A stretch of 64,000 nucleotides of DNA from Heterohyrax brucei (lineage: Eukaryota; Chordata; Mammalia; Hyracoidea; Procaviidae): NCBI GenBank assembly GCA_028571685.1, contig CM053154.1, positions 15,904,001-15,968,000 of the forward strand. The letters are read 5' to 3'. Shown here piece by piece: positions 42,047-54,701 of this stretch. The notes beneath the pieces are model-generated. The model had not been told where the DNA came from. It ran no database searches and saw only the letters and a program-made list of their open reading frames with translations. The position numbers and the translations under genes are program-made. Each line of letters starts with the position of its first letter. Within the stretch, counting starts at the first letter, position 1.

Positions 42047-42063
42047 TTTTTTTTTTTTTTTTT
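42047..42063. repeat. Poly(T) run
   Basis: About 16 thymines. No SINE or LINE body is recognised beside it. Confidence 0.8.
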
Positions 42064-42179
42064 AATTTTTGGAACTTGGCCGGTCAAACTATCTGTTAGA
42101 TTCACGACATTCTCCCCCAAAAGTTTTGGCATATCATTGTGCCACCACAACTGGGTTTAGCAATGGTTCAGTTTAATAG

Positions 42180-42928
42180 TTGTTGTTGTTAAGTGCCATT
42201 GAGTCAGTTCTGCTTCATAGTGACCTTATGAAAAACAGAGTGAAACACTGCCCGGTCTTGCACCAGGTCCACCATCATTTTTATGCTTAAGCTCGTTGTA
42301 GCGGCCACTGTGTGAATACATCTCGTCGAGGGTCTTCCTCGTTTTCACTGACCATCTACTCTAACAAGCATGTTGTCCTTCTCCAGGGACTGATCCTTCC
42401 TGACAACATGGCCAAAGTATGTAAGACACAGTCTTGCCATCTTTACTTCCAAGGAGCACTCTGGCTGTACTTCTTGCAGAACAGATCTGTTTGTTCTTTC
42501 GGCGGTCCATGGTATATTCAACATTCTTCTCCAACACCACAATTCAGAGGCATCAATTCTTCTTCTGTCTTCTTTGTTCATGGTCCAGCTTTTGAACACA
42601 TATGATGCAATTGAAAATGCCATGGCTTGTGTCAGGTGCGCTTTAGTCCTCAAGGTGGTATCTTTAGTTTTGAATACTTTAAAGAGGTCTTTTGCAGCAG
42701 ATTTCACCAATGCAATGCGTCTTTTGATTTCTTGACTGCTGCTTCCATGGGTGTTGATTGTGGACCCAATTAAAATGAAACCTTGACAAGCTCAATCTTT
42801 TCTCCATTTATGACAGTGTTGCTTGCTGGTCCAGTTGTGAGTATTTTTGTTTTCCTGATGTTGAGTTGCAATCCATACTGGAGGCTGTGGTCCTTGATCT
42901 TCATCAGTAAGTGTTTTGAATCTTCTTC
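42180..42928 (-). mobile_element. RTE 3' part
   Basis: Antisense RTE from the TTG tail to near 'tcttcttcac'. Diverged TSD cagtttaatag (42169-42179) versus cactttaatgg (42928-42938). A 121-codon frame at 42345-42710 keeps much of the ORF C-terminus (LCWRRMLNIPWTAERTN-type block), the best preserved RTE coding stretch here. Confidence 0.88.
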
Positions 42929-42938
42929 ACTTTAATGG

Positions 42939-43700
42939 TAAGGATACCAAAATTGTTTACTAATACCCACCTAGGACTTCCACAGCATCAGTTGTGAGTT
43001 TTGATGCCTGGGATTAACACTTGTTGTTTCTCTTCCTGATGGATACTTAGTATTTACTGACTGAGAATCTTCCCCTCCCCCATAGATACTTCCCGGTTGT
43101 TCTTGGAGCTCTTCAAGTTGCCTATCCCGCCTGCTTCAAGAAAAAGGGCTGCGGCAGAGGAAAAACACCATACAGTATCTTTAGAAAAACTGTAAATATT
43201 TCATCGTTTCTTACTAAACATACATTATTTACTCTGCAATGTAAATATTTTATGGCCTGCAACTAGCAATTTTAGAATATATTGGTATGTTTGGAGAATT
43301 GTGGTTCAGTTAAAAATCCTGCACTGCACACCCAGCTCATATTTAACTTATACAACTCTTTAAAAAGCATTTAACTCTCAGAATTAAGGGAGTAATAGAA
43401 TTTCTTTTTCAAAGAGGCCTTTAAAGACGAAATGCAGAACCGGAGACAGCACAGTTGAGAGGAGAAAAGTCAGAAAGCATAACAGCTTAGGACTGCCATG
43501 CCTTGTGGAATGACAGTATGATAGGGTGACCCGGGTGTGAGTGGGTGTGATTTCATCCAGTGGAGAGAAGGGGCAGATCCAAAGCCAGTTCTTCAGGATG
43601 TCAGTAATCCGGTTGGAAGGAGACTCCAAGGACAAGAGTTTTACCACGCACACAAGGCAGGAAATCTTCCCTAGCCTCGGGGTATTTGGAACGGTTCGTA
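42939..43700. other. Intergenic DNA, no recognised gene
   Basis: Mixed composition. The 134-codon minus ORF at 43384-43788 includes microsatellite-coded Tyr/Ile/Met residues and has no motif I recognise. Confidence 0.5.
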
Positions 43701-43704
43701 AGAC

Positions 43705-43741
43705 TATATACATATATATATACACACACATATATATATAT
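43705..43741. repeat. (TA)n/(CA)n microsatellite
   Basis: Compound alternating ATAT, ACAC and ATAT tract of about 37 bases. Confidence 0.9.
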
Positions 43742-44732
43742 CCTTTCATAAAATAAAATGACTGAACATCAGAATATGCAAGCCACAAATTTTAAATATA
43801 GACCTTAACTTTTTTGGAGAATTTTTGTTTGTTTCTTTTTTAATCCCTGCGGCTCTCCAATGTAGAGGTCAGAGAAGCTGCCATCACTCTAAATTACAAC
43901 CCATTTCAGAGGTTGGCTATAATCCAGAAGGTTGCATTATTCCAAATTGCCTGTCAAAATGGTCAAAACACTGCCATTATCAAAAAGTAGGTCTTATAAA
44001 TAATTTTTTCACTCTTTTCCCTGAAACTTTACTGACATTGAGCCTTAATATCAAAGCTTATAAGCATAGTAAGTGAAAACCTTTCAGATAAGAAGTGGCA
44101 AAAAATAAAAAATAAAATAAATTATATGATCATATACACAACATACATATCTATATGTATTCTAGACAGACAACATTCAAATCTCTAGGCAGAAAACTGA
44201 GTCAAGTTTACAGACACTGTGTCCCCCAAAGCCACAGCCATTGCTAATTTTCATTTGAAATGGTAGCCAAAGGGTACAGAACTGAGTCTTAGTAACATGA
44301 CTTTCCAAGTAGTAAAATAAATTGTGTAGTTAGTTGCTAGACTGTGTATTATTCCTTTTATTACCTCCTTCATAACAAGTTTCTAAAGATAAAGATTATT
44401 TTTCATAGTTCCCCTTTTTGAAGTACAAAAATTAACACTCAGCTATCTACCAAACCTTAGTAACACACCCAGACTTGAACTCTGTGCTCATTCTAACACA
44501 CATGCCAGCTTTCTTTTTCACCTGAAAATTCTCCTTCTTTATCTTCTCTTTTCTTTACACCTGACTTTACAGAATTCTTCTACTTAGAAAAATCCACCTC
44601 TGATGGTTAATTTTATGTGTCACCTTGGCTAGAATATGGTAACCAGTCCTATGGTCCAACACTAGCCTAGATGCTGATGTGAAATAGTTACATGATTCAA
44701 TCAGATGGCCTTAAATAAAAGAGATTATGCTC
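43742..44732. other. Intergenic DNA, no recognised gene
   Basis: AT-rich; nothing recognised. The 44590-44730 part ('ggttaattttatgtgtcacc ttggc') resembles an old MER-type repeat. Confidence 0.45.
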
Positions 44733-45247
44733 TGTCATGGATTGAATTATGTCCACCAAAAAATGTGTGTATCAATGTGGCTGGGACATAATTTTCAGTA
44801 TTGTATGGTTGTCCACTATTTTATTACTTGCTGGGGCATTCCTATGTGCTGTAAATTCTGTCACTACAATTTAATAAGATGAATTCACAGCAGTTATATT
44901 GACTAGGTCTACAAGACTGGATAGTGTCTCAAGCCAATCTCTCTTGAGATGTAAAAGAGACAATAGAGCTGAGACACCTGGGGACTCCATACCACCAAGA
45001 AAGCCGTGCCAGAAGCAGAGTGTGTCCTTGGACCTGAGGTTCCTGTCCTGACATGCTCCCAGACCAAAGGAAGACTGATGCATCACAAAGACCTTCATCC
45101 AGAGCTGACAGAACAGAAAGCCTTCCCCTGCAGCTGGTGACCTGAATTTGAACTTGTAGGCCATTGGATTGTGAGAGAATAAACTTCTCTTTGTTAAAGC
45201 CATCCACTGTGGTATACCTGTTACAGAAGTACTAGACAACTAAGACA
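44733..45247 (+). mobile_element. Solo LTR, complete
   Basis: TGTCATGGATTG ... CTAAGACA, 515 bp, with 'gtgagagaataaacttctct' polyadenylation signal and the shared 'gaaagccgtgccagaagcag' middle. 5-bp TSD tgctc/tcctc with one mismatch. No gag, pol or env remains. Confidence 0.87.
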
Positions 45248-45260
45248 TCCTCCATAATAT

Positions 45261-45274
45261 GGGGGGGGGGGGGC
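45261..45274. repeat. G-run
   Basis: About 13 guanines within 20 bp of the LTR end. Confidence 0.8.
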
Positions 45275-45502
45275 TTATGTAATCAGTTGAAAACTTTAAG
45301 AATAAAAAAAAAGTTTTCCTTAGGATATATTCTGTCTCCATAACAACAGACATCTTTTCAGAATTGCTCTACTCTTTGGTGGCTATGGCTTTTGGGACAC
45401 AAGCCTGTTACATCACCTACAGATTTTGACTTGTTAGTTCCACAATTTCATAAGCCTGTTCCTTAAGATAAGTATCTATATCTACCTGTCCACCTATTTA
45501 TG

Positions 45503-45567
45503 TCCATCCATCCTTCCATCCCTCCCTCCTTCCCTCCCTCCCTCCCTCCATCTGTCCATCCATCCGT
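45503..45567. repeat. (CCAT/CCCT)n simple repeat
   Basis: Tandem CCAT units shading into CCCT/TCCC and back, about 65 bases. Confidence 0.9.
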
Positions 45568-46461
45568 TCTGTTTTTCTAGAGTACTCTAAGATGCTGTGC
45601 AAAAAAGAGAAATTCCTGTTGCCTAGATTCTCGCAGATAGAGACCTGATATTAAAACTTCAGTTCTATCAAAGAATTTCAGCAGCATTTCTGTTTAAGAC
45701 CATTTATCTTTCAGAGAGTGTAAGATGACAAAATATTTTAGTGACTGTTCTTATTTTGAAGCATTACAATTCAAGCAACGAATTAGGAAATCAACAGGGT
45801 AATTCAGTCCTGCAATCATTGTGACAGTCATGTTTGTCAACAACTAGTTTTCAGAAGAAATGGAATGCAAAGGAAATACGCAGCTTCCACAGTCAAACAA
45901 AGAGATACATAGAAATATTTCTTTAAACTCTCAGCAGTATATTACAGAGAAAATTTAATGTGCAGGTGAATTCTTTCAACAGAAAGACAATGCTTTGAAC
46001 AAATGTAGCATGAAGATGCTTCAAAACAAATTCTGCGGTTTCTGAGACTGCCAGTAATATATGTAATGGTGCTTGATCTCATTAACAAGCAGCTCAAACT
46101 CTTCAGCTGCCATAAAATAAAAATTGTAATCAGCACATTCTCGGGAGCAGTATTTCTGTCTGACCCAACTTCTGCTTTGCAGTTAACAATTTTGTTTTAA
46201 TCTATAAAAAAGTCATTCTCATTGTGTCTCTTAATTGTGCAAATGTGTTTCCAAAAGATCACGCTTAAGTCTGGCATTCCTGTTGTGCATTGTTCCATGT
46301 CCTATGGCAATCTGTAGGGCTTGAGGAGTTTTCTTTTTAAAACCACTGACAAGCCTTAATTAACTCATCACTGAGAGAGACACTCCAGGACCTTCCAATG
46401 GAGGATGCAGAATTCCAGGAAGTCCTCCAGCAGAATGTTTTATTGGGTACTTTAGGTTCTT
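45568..46461. other. Intergenic DNA, no recognised gene
   Basis: AT-rich; no family recognised. Confidence 0.5.
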
Positions 46462-46655
46462 TGCTATTGGGTGCCTTCCAGTTGGTTTCAACTCACAGTG
46501 ACTCAATGTGTCAGAGCAGAGCTGCCTTGTAGGGTTTTCTGGATGGTAATCTTTACATGGGCGGAGCACGAGGTCCTTTTCCCATCACAGTTGGATGGAT
46601 TTGAACTGCTCACCCTTCCGTTATAGCCAAGTGCTTAACTATTATGCCAGGAGGC
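46462..46655 (+). mobile_element. AfroSINE-family element (long variant)
   Basis: 'gctattgggtgccttccagt', 'tagggttttctggatggtaa', 'gatttgaactgctcaccctt' and 'aactattatgccaggaggct'. Confidence 0.72.
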
Positions 46656-48669
46656 TGCCTTTTGGTCATTTACTGTGCAGTTATTTGAAATGTGCCAGCT
46701 GGAAATATCGGAACTCAACAAAAAATTATGTAAAGAAGAGTTTCCCAGGCTGTGCCTTAAAGAACACCTACTTCTCCATTTTTGTAGACCTTCTGAAAAC
46801 AAAACCCTAATTCTGTAAGAAAATAAGTTGAAAGTTGCATCCTGTAGTCAGTCCCCTTGGAGACTCACCCACGTATTCATTTGTTAAAGGTTCTGAGACA
46901 TTCTACAATAAAAAAAACCCAACTTGCCTTGTTTAACCTAGTTTTCCCAAACTTACTTTGACCATAAAATGCTTTTCTCATGAAGCATTCTTAGCCATAT
47001 GAAGGGAAATGATGTTCTGCAAAACACAATTTGTGGTTCAAGCCCTGATAGAAATTTCTGTTTAGGCAGACACAGAGGCTGTGGTCATGAGCCACTACAA
47101 AAGGCCCTGGATAAGGGCATAGGACTTGAGTGTACATTTTGAGTAAATTGCTACAGATAACTTTGTTGCTAATACATAGATCCTCCCGATGATAAAAACA
47201 ATTAACATATTTTATTGTTGTTCTTCAGATGGATGTTTACAAAAAAAATCTAGCTTCTCAATAAGCAATTAGTACTTAACATTGTTTTATGACAATGGTT
47301 AAGAATTCTGTGACACATCAACACTGGCCTTCTAGATCTTTTCTTCTCTATTACAAGCTTTCCTGTCCCCTCCTGTGTTCTAGTCCTTGCCCCTAGACTG
47401 GTAAACTCCTTTAGTCTCATTTTGTTTTATGGGCCTGTGACTCTTTGGCTGAAGGATGAACCTCAGGAGTGACTTCATTACTGAGCTAAAAGGGAGTCCT
47501 GGAGGCCACACTCTCAGCATTTCTCCAGTCTCTGTCAGGCCAATAAGTCTGATCTTTGTGAGTTAGAATTTTTGTCCTACTTTTTTCTCTTCCTCTGTTT
47601 GGGACCCACTGTTATTTGCTCTGTTAGAGCAGTCAATGGTAGTAGCCCAGTACCATGTAGTTGTACAAGACTCAGACTGATGGAGGCCATGGTAGTCATG
47701 GCCCACTGATTCTTTGGACTAATCTTTCCACTGTGTCTTTTCTTCATTTTCCCTTTCTCCTGAAGGGATGAGCTCAGTGAAGTATCTTAAATGGCTGCTC
47801 ACAGACTTTTAAGACCCAAAACACTACTTAACCAAAGTAGAACACAGAATATTTTCTGTATAAACTAAGTTATACCTGTTGAGCTAAATGTTTCCCAACA
47901 CCATGGTCAACTACATGTGAGGGTGTTTCATGGGCACATGACTTCTGTTTGCACATGTATTCATACTTTCGCTCTGCTGTGAGAAAAGAACTCAAAATCA
48001 AGATCCCAATGGGCAAAAGTATCTCGAAGACATGCACATTGAATTCCACATCTACTTCTCAGGTATAACATAAAGGGAATGCTTATACTTGGTTTTGTGC
48101 TATACAACACTGCACTTCAGTAAAAAGCATATGTTTCTGTCTACATCATAAAGAGAACGTGCAGCTCAAGCCAAATATGAAACAAATAATAATAAAATCT
48201 AAGACCTAATGCTCAGAAAGTGACATGAGTTATTTCTGAAGTATACTTTCAGGTAACTGGAGAAAGTTCTGCCACAACAAAGGCTATATATGTCATGGTG
48301 TTTTGGAGCCATTATGTTAGAACCTTCCCTCCAGTCTCTACAGTCAATGTCTTGTGTTTCCAACTATTCAGCGTTTCCAGCAAATGAGTTCAAGAACCTT
48401 CTCTTTTCTCTCTGCCAATAACTGAAGGGCAAAACGTATTGAAGGTTGTCTGTTGGTCTTCTCTTGATACCCAATGTAGATCGATGTCATAATGACAGTC
48501 CCCAAATTGTGTCAATGTCAATACTTTGGTAGAGGAACAAACAGAAGAAATAAATGGATCAGATTAGAATATTGGTTATAATGTCTGCTCCTGGGATTAG
48601 TACTAACTCTGGGACAATTTTTTTGTTTTGTTTTGTAATTCCTTTTCTCTGTTGACCTCGAGATAATCA
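46656..48669. other. Intergenic DNA, no recognised gene
   Basis: About 2 kb without recognised elements apart from short A-runs. Codon-like structure is absent. Confidence 0.5.
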
Positions 48670-48865
48670 TATGTGCTAGGCATTGTGTTAAACTTTTTTT
48701 TTCATAAATTTTACCTCTTCATCCTCAAAACAACTCTACAGTGTAGGTACTGTTATTATTATTAGTTTACAACTGAAGTTTCAAGAGGTTAAGAGGTCGA
48801 GCTGTTTGTCCAAAGTCCCACAGCTAATAAACAGCAGCTCCAGAAGTCAAACTGAGGACCGTTCA
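48670..48865 (-). repeat. MIR relic
   Basis: 'atgtgctaggcattgtgtta', 'gtttcaagaggttaagaggt' and 'ccaaagtcccacagctaata' form an antisense MIR. Confidence 0.72.
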
Positions 48866-49589
48866 TTTTCTGTTTGTACACAATGCATTTCTTTGAATCT
48901 GAAGACAGATATTCCCCCTCCAGATTTCTGCATACATTTCTACCAAAATCTTGTTTTCGTGTACACTCATAATCTCTTTCCTTGCAAGGCAAGAATTTAA
49001 TGCTGTTTAAATCTTCAAAGGAAGTATTGAATGTTAACAAGCTACCCAAGCATTTGGGGAGATGGAATAATGAAGGTGAGGGCATGGGAGTCAGTTCCTA
49101 GAGTTGTGCTTTATTTTAATTTTGATGTTAGTAAATTCCTAGGGAAAAAAAATGGAACAATTACTATCATCTTACTACAAGCATTTGTTAAGCCCTATAG
49201 TGCATCAAATGCATTTGTATGCCTAGTTCTTGCTCAATAGATTTAATATAGGGAGAAATCACAAAGAAAGAATAGAATTAGAGAGAGGGAGAAAAACAGC
49301 TTTCAGTTTTCCTTTTCTTATAATATCTAGTTTTCCCCAGTTGAAGTGAGATGCTATGGTTTTTCTCTGTTCTGTCTGAAAAATAAGTTTTCCATCACTT
49401 AACGTTGTGTGGTCTCTGAAATCACAACTCTTACAAAAAAAAAAAAATGCAGCAATGGCTAAATTTCTACAGCCAGGAGAAAAGGCAAGATGGAGGCAGT
49501 CCTCTCAATAATTGCTTTCAATTCTCCCTCTTGTGCTGGCCATGGAAACTTGGCCAGTGACTATTAAAGAGCTGTTGGATTGATTCCTC

Positions 49590-49900
49590 CTCCCTTTTTG
49601 TCCTGTTACTGTTTCCTCTGCCCGAAATGCTGTTCTCCCCCTCCAAAGTTATCATACTCCCTCTCATTCTTCAGGTCAGATGTTGGCACCCCTGGAAAGC
49701 CTATCCTGACATCCCTCCATCCCCACTTCCCTGATTACTGCTTTCCCTTCCTTCCCCGGCAAGATTAATCACCCCTCCCTCTTTCCTCCTCTAATGCTTT
49801 GTTTATACCATTCTCACTAATCATGCTGTGTTAAAGTTAGCCATTTGTTTTTCTGTCTCTTCCTAAAATCTGTGAATATTTTCAAGGCAAAGATTTTTTT
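49590..49900 (+). repeat. L2 3' end
   Basis: 'ctgtttcctctgcccgaaat gctgttctccc', 'cattcttcaggtcagatgtt' and 'ggaaagcctatcctgacatc' follow the L2 3' end closely. Confidence 0.7.
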
Positions 49901-50034
49901 TTAATTACTCACCAGTATTTCCCGTGTAATGCTTGCTACATAAAAGGTACTCAGACCAACCAGTTACTTCTGAGTCGTGGAGATTCCATGAATTTCATAG
50001 TATAATTGTGCTCCACTAGGGTTTTCACTTTCTG

Positions 50035-50761
50035 TCTATGTTTTCTCTGATGTTGATTTCAACTTTTATGGCTTTATGATCTAAGAAGATGCTTTGCATT
50101 AATTCAATGGCATGGATTTTGTTGAGAAGTGCTTTATGTCCTAACACATGATCTGTTCTGGAGAATGTTCCACGTGCACTGGAGAAAAAGGTGTAGTTGT
50201 CTGCGATGGATAGAAAGTTCTGTATATGTCAATGAGGTCTAGTTGGTTAATTGTGACAACAAGGCCTACCGTGTCTTTACTGAGCTTTTTTCTAGACAAT
50301 CTGTCCAATATTGAGAGTGGAATGTTGAAGTCTCTGACTGTTATTGTTGTGTGATCTGTCTCATTTCTGAGTGTAGTCAGTGTTTCTTCAATGTATTTAG
50401 GTGCTCTGATATTAGGTGCATAAATATTTAATACTAAGTCCTGCTTGTGTATTGAACCTTTTAGCAATAAACAGTGCCCATCCTTGTCCACAGTGGTGGA
50501 TTTTACATTAAAATCTATTTTATCTGAGATTAGAATTGCCACACCTGCTCTTCTTTGTTCATTGTCAGCTTGATATATATTCTTCCATCCTTTAGTTTTC
50601 AGTTTGTTCCTGTCTTTAAGTCTAAGGTGAGTTTCTTGTAGGCAACATATGGATGGGTAGTGTCTTTTGATGCAAGATTTCACTCTATGTTTCTTTAATG
50701 GAGTGTTCAGTCCATTTACATACAATGTAGTTATTGATAGGTATGTGTTCAGTGTTGTCAC
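50035..50761 (-). pseudogene. L1 ORF2 endonuclease domain, truncated
   Basis: 206-codon open frame from 50761 to 50141. APE-type endonuclease motifs: LYVNGLN (Asn), CLQETHL (catalytic Glu), LNIYAPN, DFNIPL (Asp/Asn; the usual Gly before DFN is Arg) and IDIYRTFYP. A frameshift near 50145 removes the SDH motif, though SIFLDHKAIK lies in another frame at about 50080. No reverse transcriptase is present. Confidence 0.9.
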
Positions 50762-51189
50762 TGTGATATATTTATTTTTGTGTTGATGTTTTCTCTATTG
50801 TTCTTATTAATCTGTTCTAGCACATTCTTCTTTATGAGTTGATTTTTCACGTTTTGCAGGGTTGGTTTTGTGGTTGTTGAGACTCCTGTATTGCGTTTCT
50901 TGTTTTGATATGTTGCATCTTTATTGTGCTTTGCAGCTGCCCCTGTGATCAACGTTTGAACCCTATTTTAACTACTATAAGTCTTATTGACTTCCTCTCC
51001 ATCTGGAAGGACTATAACGACTGTAGTACATCCCTCTTTTTAATATGATGATATCATAGTTTTCATGATATGATCACTGGATCACTGCTTTTAATATTAC
51101 AGCTTTGATTGAGTTTGGAGCCTTCCTTAACTGAGTAGATTTCTGGATGATGTGTCCTGTATTTCCTCCTAAAATATAGAGTTAACAGT

Positions 51190-52131
51190 TTTGTTCTTCT
51201 AAGCAAAGAGCTTCTTTCAGTGTTCTTGTAGCTTTGGTTGGGTTTTTACAAAGTCTCTGAGTTTCCGTTTACCTGTGAAGGTCTTAATTTCATATTCCTA
51301 TTTGAAAGATAGTTTTTCAGGATATATAATTCTTGGTTGGAAGTTCTTCTTCAAGGCTTTGAATGTGTCATGCCACTGTCTCCATGCCAGAATTGTTTCT
51401 GCTGAGAAATCTGATGAAAGCCTACAGGGTTTTCCTCTGAGTGTTAGCTTTGCTTTGAATCTTGCTGCCCTTAAGAGTTTCTGCTTATGTTTCATTTTGT
51501 TAAACTTGGTTATATTGTGTCTTGGAGTTCTTCTTTTGAGATCTCTATTGAGTGGCATTCTATATGCATCTTGGATATCTATATTCTCTTCTTTCATAAT
51601 TTCTGGGAAGCTTTCTCTCAGCAGCTCAGCAACAATAGTCTGTGTTCTCAGGTATGTCGCCCTGCTCAGGAACTCCAATTAATCATAGATTGTTCCTATT
51701 AATAGAGTCCCACAAGCTTCTTAATGTTTCTTCATCTTTCTTGTTTCTTTTTTCTGATTTCTCCTCATAGATGCTGGAGTCAGTAGCTCTGTCTTCCAAA
51801 TCAGAAAGTCTCTTTTCCATTTGTTCCATTCTATTTTTTGGCTTTGAATTGAAGTTTCTATTTCTTTGATTTTGTTCTTGATCTGTTGCATTCAGAGTAC
51901 TGTGTTCCATCAGATTGAACAGCTTGCTTAATTTTTCATTTTGCTGTGCTGCATTTTGTATAAGGTCTAGGAAGGCTCTATGTATAACTCTTTTGCATTC
52001 ACCTTCCGATAGCTTCAGAAAGGTTTTTTCGTCTCGGAAGTTCTTTGGTTGTTTCTTTTGGGGGCCTCCTGAAGCCATGGGTGATTTCTTCATTACGCTT
52101 TTATCCAGAGTTTGTTGCTTATTGGGCATTG
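51190..52131 (-). pseudogene. L1 ORF1 (RNA-binding chaperone), broken
   Basis: Starts at about 52129 with MPNKQQTLDKS. The N-terminal part is a charged coiled coil (EQMEKRLSDLEDRA), then a stop and frame change at about 51680, then the RNA-binding core (ELLRESFPEIMKEENIDIQ and PRHNITKFNKMKHKQKLL) and the C-terminal domain (LSSDFSAETILAWRQWHD). About 310 residues originally; dead by at least one stop. Confidence 0.87.
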
Positions 52132-53083
52132 TGTGAGTCCATAGAGGCTGGAAGAGATGCTGTGAGGATGGACCGCAGTTGTTTCTGTAGGCTGTCTTAA
52201 AATGAAAGGTAAAAGATATCTCACAGCTTCCAAAGCCAGTCAAGTTTTCAGGTGTACAGGTCCCTCTTCCCAGCTGGCAAAGTAAGCACCTCTATATCCA
52301 ACCCCAGGTGTTATAAACTAGTTCAAAATACAGAAAGGCTACTGCCCTGTTGGCCTCTCCTATCAGGCCCCAGCTGTAGGTGACACTGTGTTGAATACTG
52401 TTTTTCTGCCAGAAAAGCACTCTTCTCTGGGCAGATGCTGCCTCCCAGCCTAGGAATTAGGTCCAGCTGAGGCCTCTGTATGGGTATTTCCACCTTCCAG
52501 TGGAACAAGATGGCATTCCGCACAAGATCCCCACCTGTCTCAGTACAGGTTATTCAATGGTGGAGGCAGAAAGAGAGGCTAAAGGTGCCAAAATGCACAG
52601 AATCCAAAGCCAGGCTCTCAAAATATGGCAATTTCACCTGCTGATCCCACTAGCAGTGCATCTGAGATTAGCTGCTAGTCAAGTCCTAGCTCCTCCCTCC
52701 AGCTAAGGCAGAGGAAAAAAAAGTTAAAATGGTGAGTTACCTTCGGTTCGTGAAAGCCAGCCCTCACCAAGAGTGGGGGTCAGAAAAAGAGATGAAGTTT
52801 TCCTTTCACTGGTATGAAGTCCACATTAACAGCCCTATGTCATGTCTTAGTGCTCACTAGGTGTCCAGTAGCTTCTGTTTAATTATCACTTCAGGTCTTG
52901 GTTTCCAGAGAGGTTTAGGGAGACATGTGTTTAGTCCGCTATCTTGACTCCACCCTCCAGGGTTTTCAATGACTGTGACCTTTTAGAAGCAGATCACTGG
53001 ATCTTTCTTCCAAGCAATCTCTGGATGGGTTTGAAACACCAATCTTTTGGTGAGTAGCCAGGCATTTAAGCATTTATGCCACT

Positions 53084-53849
53084 TAAGAACTCTAAAAGGT
53101 GCTCAATACAAGCTTATTGGGCCAGGTTTGCATGAGAAATGGCATTGTCACCATTATAACCAAAATCAAGGGAAGAGGTTGTTCCCCATGTCACTGCTTC
53201 TCCTCATTTCCTGCAGTAAATACCAACTCCACTACTCCGTGGCTTGGCCCATGTCCAGAGATTGCAGGCTATGTACACGTAGATAAGTTTGAGCAATCCC
53301 AGTCTTTGGTGAGGACGGGATCAGTGTCAAGGCTTGAAGGAAGAGCAAGTCTTCCTCTCCATAAGAGTTTCTAGTGGGGCTTCTCCAGGTTCAGCTTTAG
53401 TTCAGCTGGCTTTCTGGATCTGAGCTGAGTTGAAAAGTTGGGCTCAGAGTAAAATTCATAAAACATCAAACCCTAGTTCCTCCCAGTGGTTTCAGATTGA
53501 CGTAAGGCAAAGTCTATTTCCTCCTTAGGCACAGCAGTATGTTTCCTTTGAGTGACTATGTTCTTCTACTCAATACCACATGTAATTGGTGGTGCTGTCC
53601 ATCAAGCCATCAGGATATCCTCCTCCTCCAACATGGACAGACAGGCCAACTAGAATACAGTGGGGAAAGTGATTGGCCTGGGTTGAGGACATTACCCAAG
53701 CACAGCAGATTGGTGTTCAGTTTTGTAATTTGATATGGCTAGGGGTGGTGGGGGTGAGGGATGAGGTAGAAGACAGATACAGAAAGAGAAGAGAGGAGGG
53801 AAGGAAGAGACTCTTGTGAAAGTGTGCGTAAATTATAAGTAAAATTTCA
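53084..53849. other. Intergenic DNA, no recognised gene
   Basis: Mixed composition. Overlapping ORFs at 53047-53374 show no recognised motif. Confidence 0.5.
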
Positions 53850-54012
53850 AAAACCAAACCCATTGCTTTTTCAGTTGATTCTGGCTCATAGAAACACTGT
53901 AAGACAGAATACAACTACCTCATAGAGTTTCTAAGGAGCACCTGGTAGATTTGAACTGCCAATCTTTTGGTTAGCAACCATAGCACTTAATCGCCATGCC
54001 ACCAGGGTTTCC
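53850..54012 (-). mobile_element. AfroSINE, antisense
   Basis: 'aaaccaaacccattgctttt', 'aggagcacctggtagatttg', 'ttggttagcaaccatagcac' and 'ccatgccaccagggtttcc'. Confidence 0.88.
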
Positions 54013-54197
54013 TAAGTAAAATTATAAGCCTGTAAAACTCAACCAATGAGAGAGGGAGAATTGGCAGGAGGGATAAAAGATAATACATATTACTTGGACC
54101 AGCACCCAGAAGAATGCTCTGGACCCCAATATATAGATCAATGCAAATTCAATGTAAAGATTATAAACGTGTCTTTCCTGGTTATAAGGTACCTGGC

Positions 54198-54701
54198 TGT
54201 CACAGATTGAGTTGTGTCCCCCAAATATATCTGTCAACTTGGCTAGGCCATGATTCCCAGTATTGCGTGATTATCTGCCATTTTATCATCGGTGTGATTT
54301 TCCTATGTGCTGTAAATCCTGCCTGTATGATTTTAATAAGAGGCAGTTACATTTTAACCAGGAAGGATTCAATCTACAAGATCAGGTTGTGTCTTGAGGT
54401 AAACTCTTTTGAGATATAAAAGAGAGAAGCCAGCAGAGAGACACATGCTGCAAAGCAAGGAGCACCAGCAACACATGCACACTTTGGACCCAGGGTTCCT
54501 GTGCTGAGACTCTCCTAGACTGGGGGAAGACTGATGACAAGGACCTTCTCCCAGAGCCAACAGAGGTGAAAAGCCTTCTCTTGGTGCTAACACCCTGAGC
54601 TCAGACCTCAAGCCTCCTAGACTGTTAGGGAATAGATTTCCCTTTGTTAAAGTTATCCACGTGTGGTATTTCTGTTCAAGCAGCACTAGATAACTAAGAC
54701 A
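54198..54701 (+). mobile_element. Solo LTR, complete
   Basis: TGTCACAGATTGAG ... CTAAGACA, 504 bp. 5-bp TSD ctggc/ctgac with one mismatch. TATA-like 'gagatataaaagagagaagc' and polyadenylation-type 'gggaatagatttccc' (degraded). Same family as 40777 and 44733. Five-bp TSDs fit MaLR/ERVL-type elements. Confidence 0.87.

Larger units (their letters stand above)
50028..52958 (-). mobile_element. L1 with complete 5' end but no 3' end
   Basis: Minus-strand L1 of about 2.9 kb: 5' UTR (52958-52130, starting with the 'ggagtcaagatagcggac' type L1 5' terminus), ORF1 and the first part of ORF2. It stops about 275 codons into ORF2 with no 3' UTR and no poly(A), yet a 10-bp TSD, agggttttca, flanks it at 50018-50027 and 52959-52968. 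Unusual for target-primed reverse transcription. Confidence 0.88.
49953..53083 (+). mobile_element. AfroSINE-family element split by an L1
   Basis: Left half 49953-50027 ('accaaccagttacttctgag' to 'agggttttca') and right half 52959-53083 ('gcagatcactggatctttct' to 'catttatgccac') join into one long-variant SINE when the L1 is removed. Confidence 0.8.

Noticed and set aside
43384-43788. 134-codon ORF
   Set aside because: It runs through a TA/CA microsatellite, matches nothing recognised, and has a competing ORF on the other strand.
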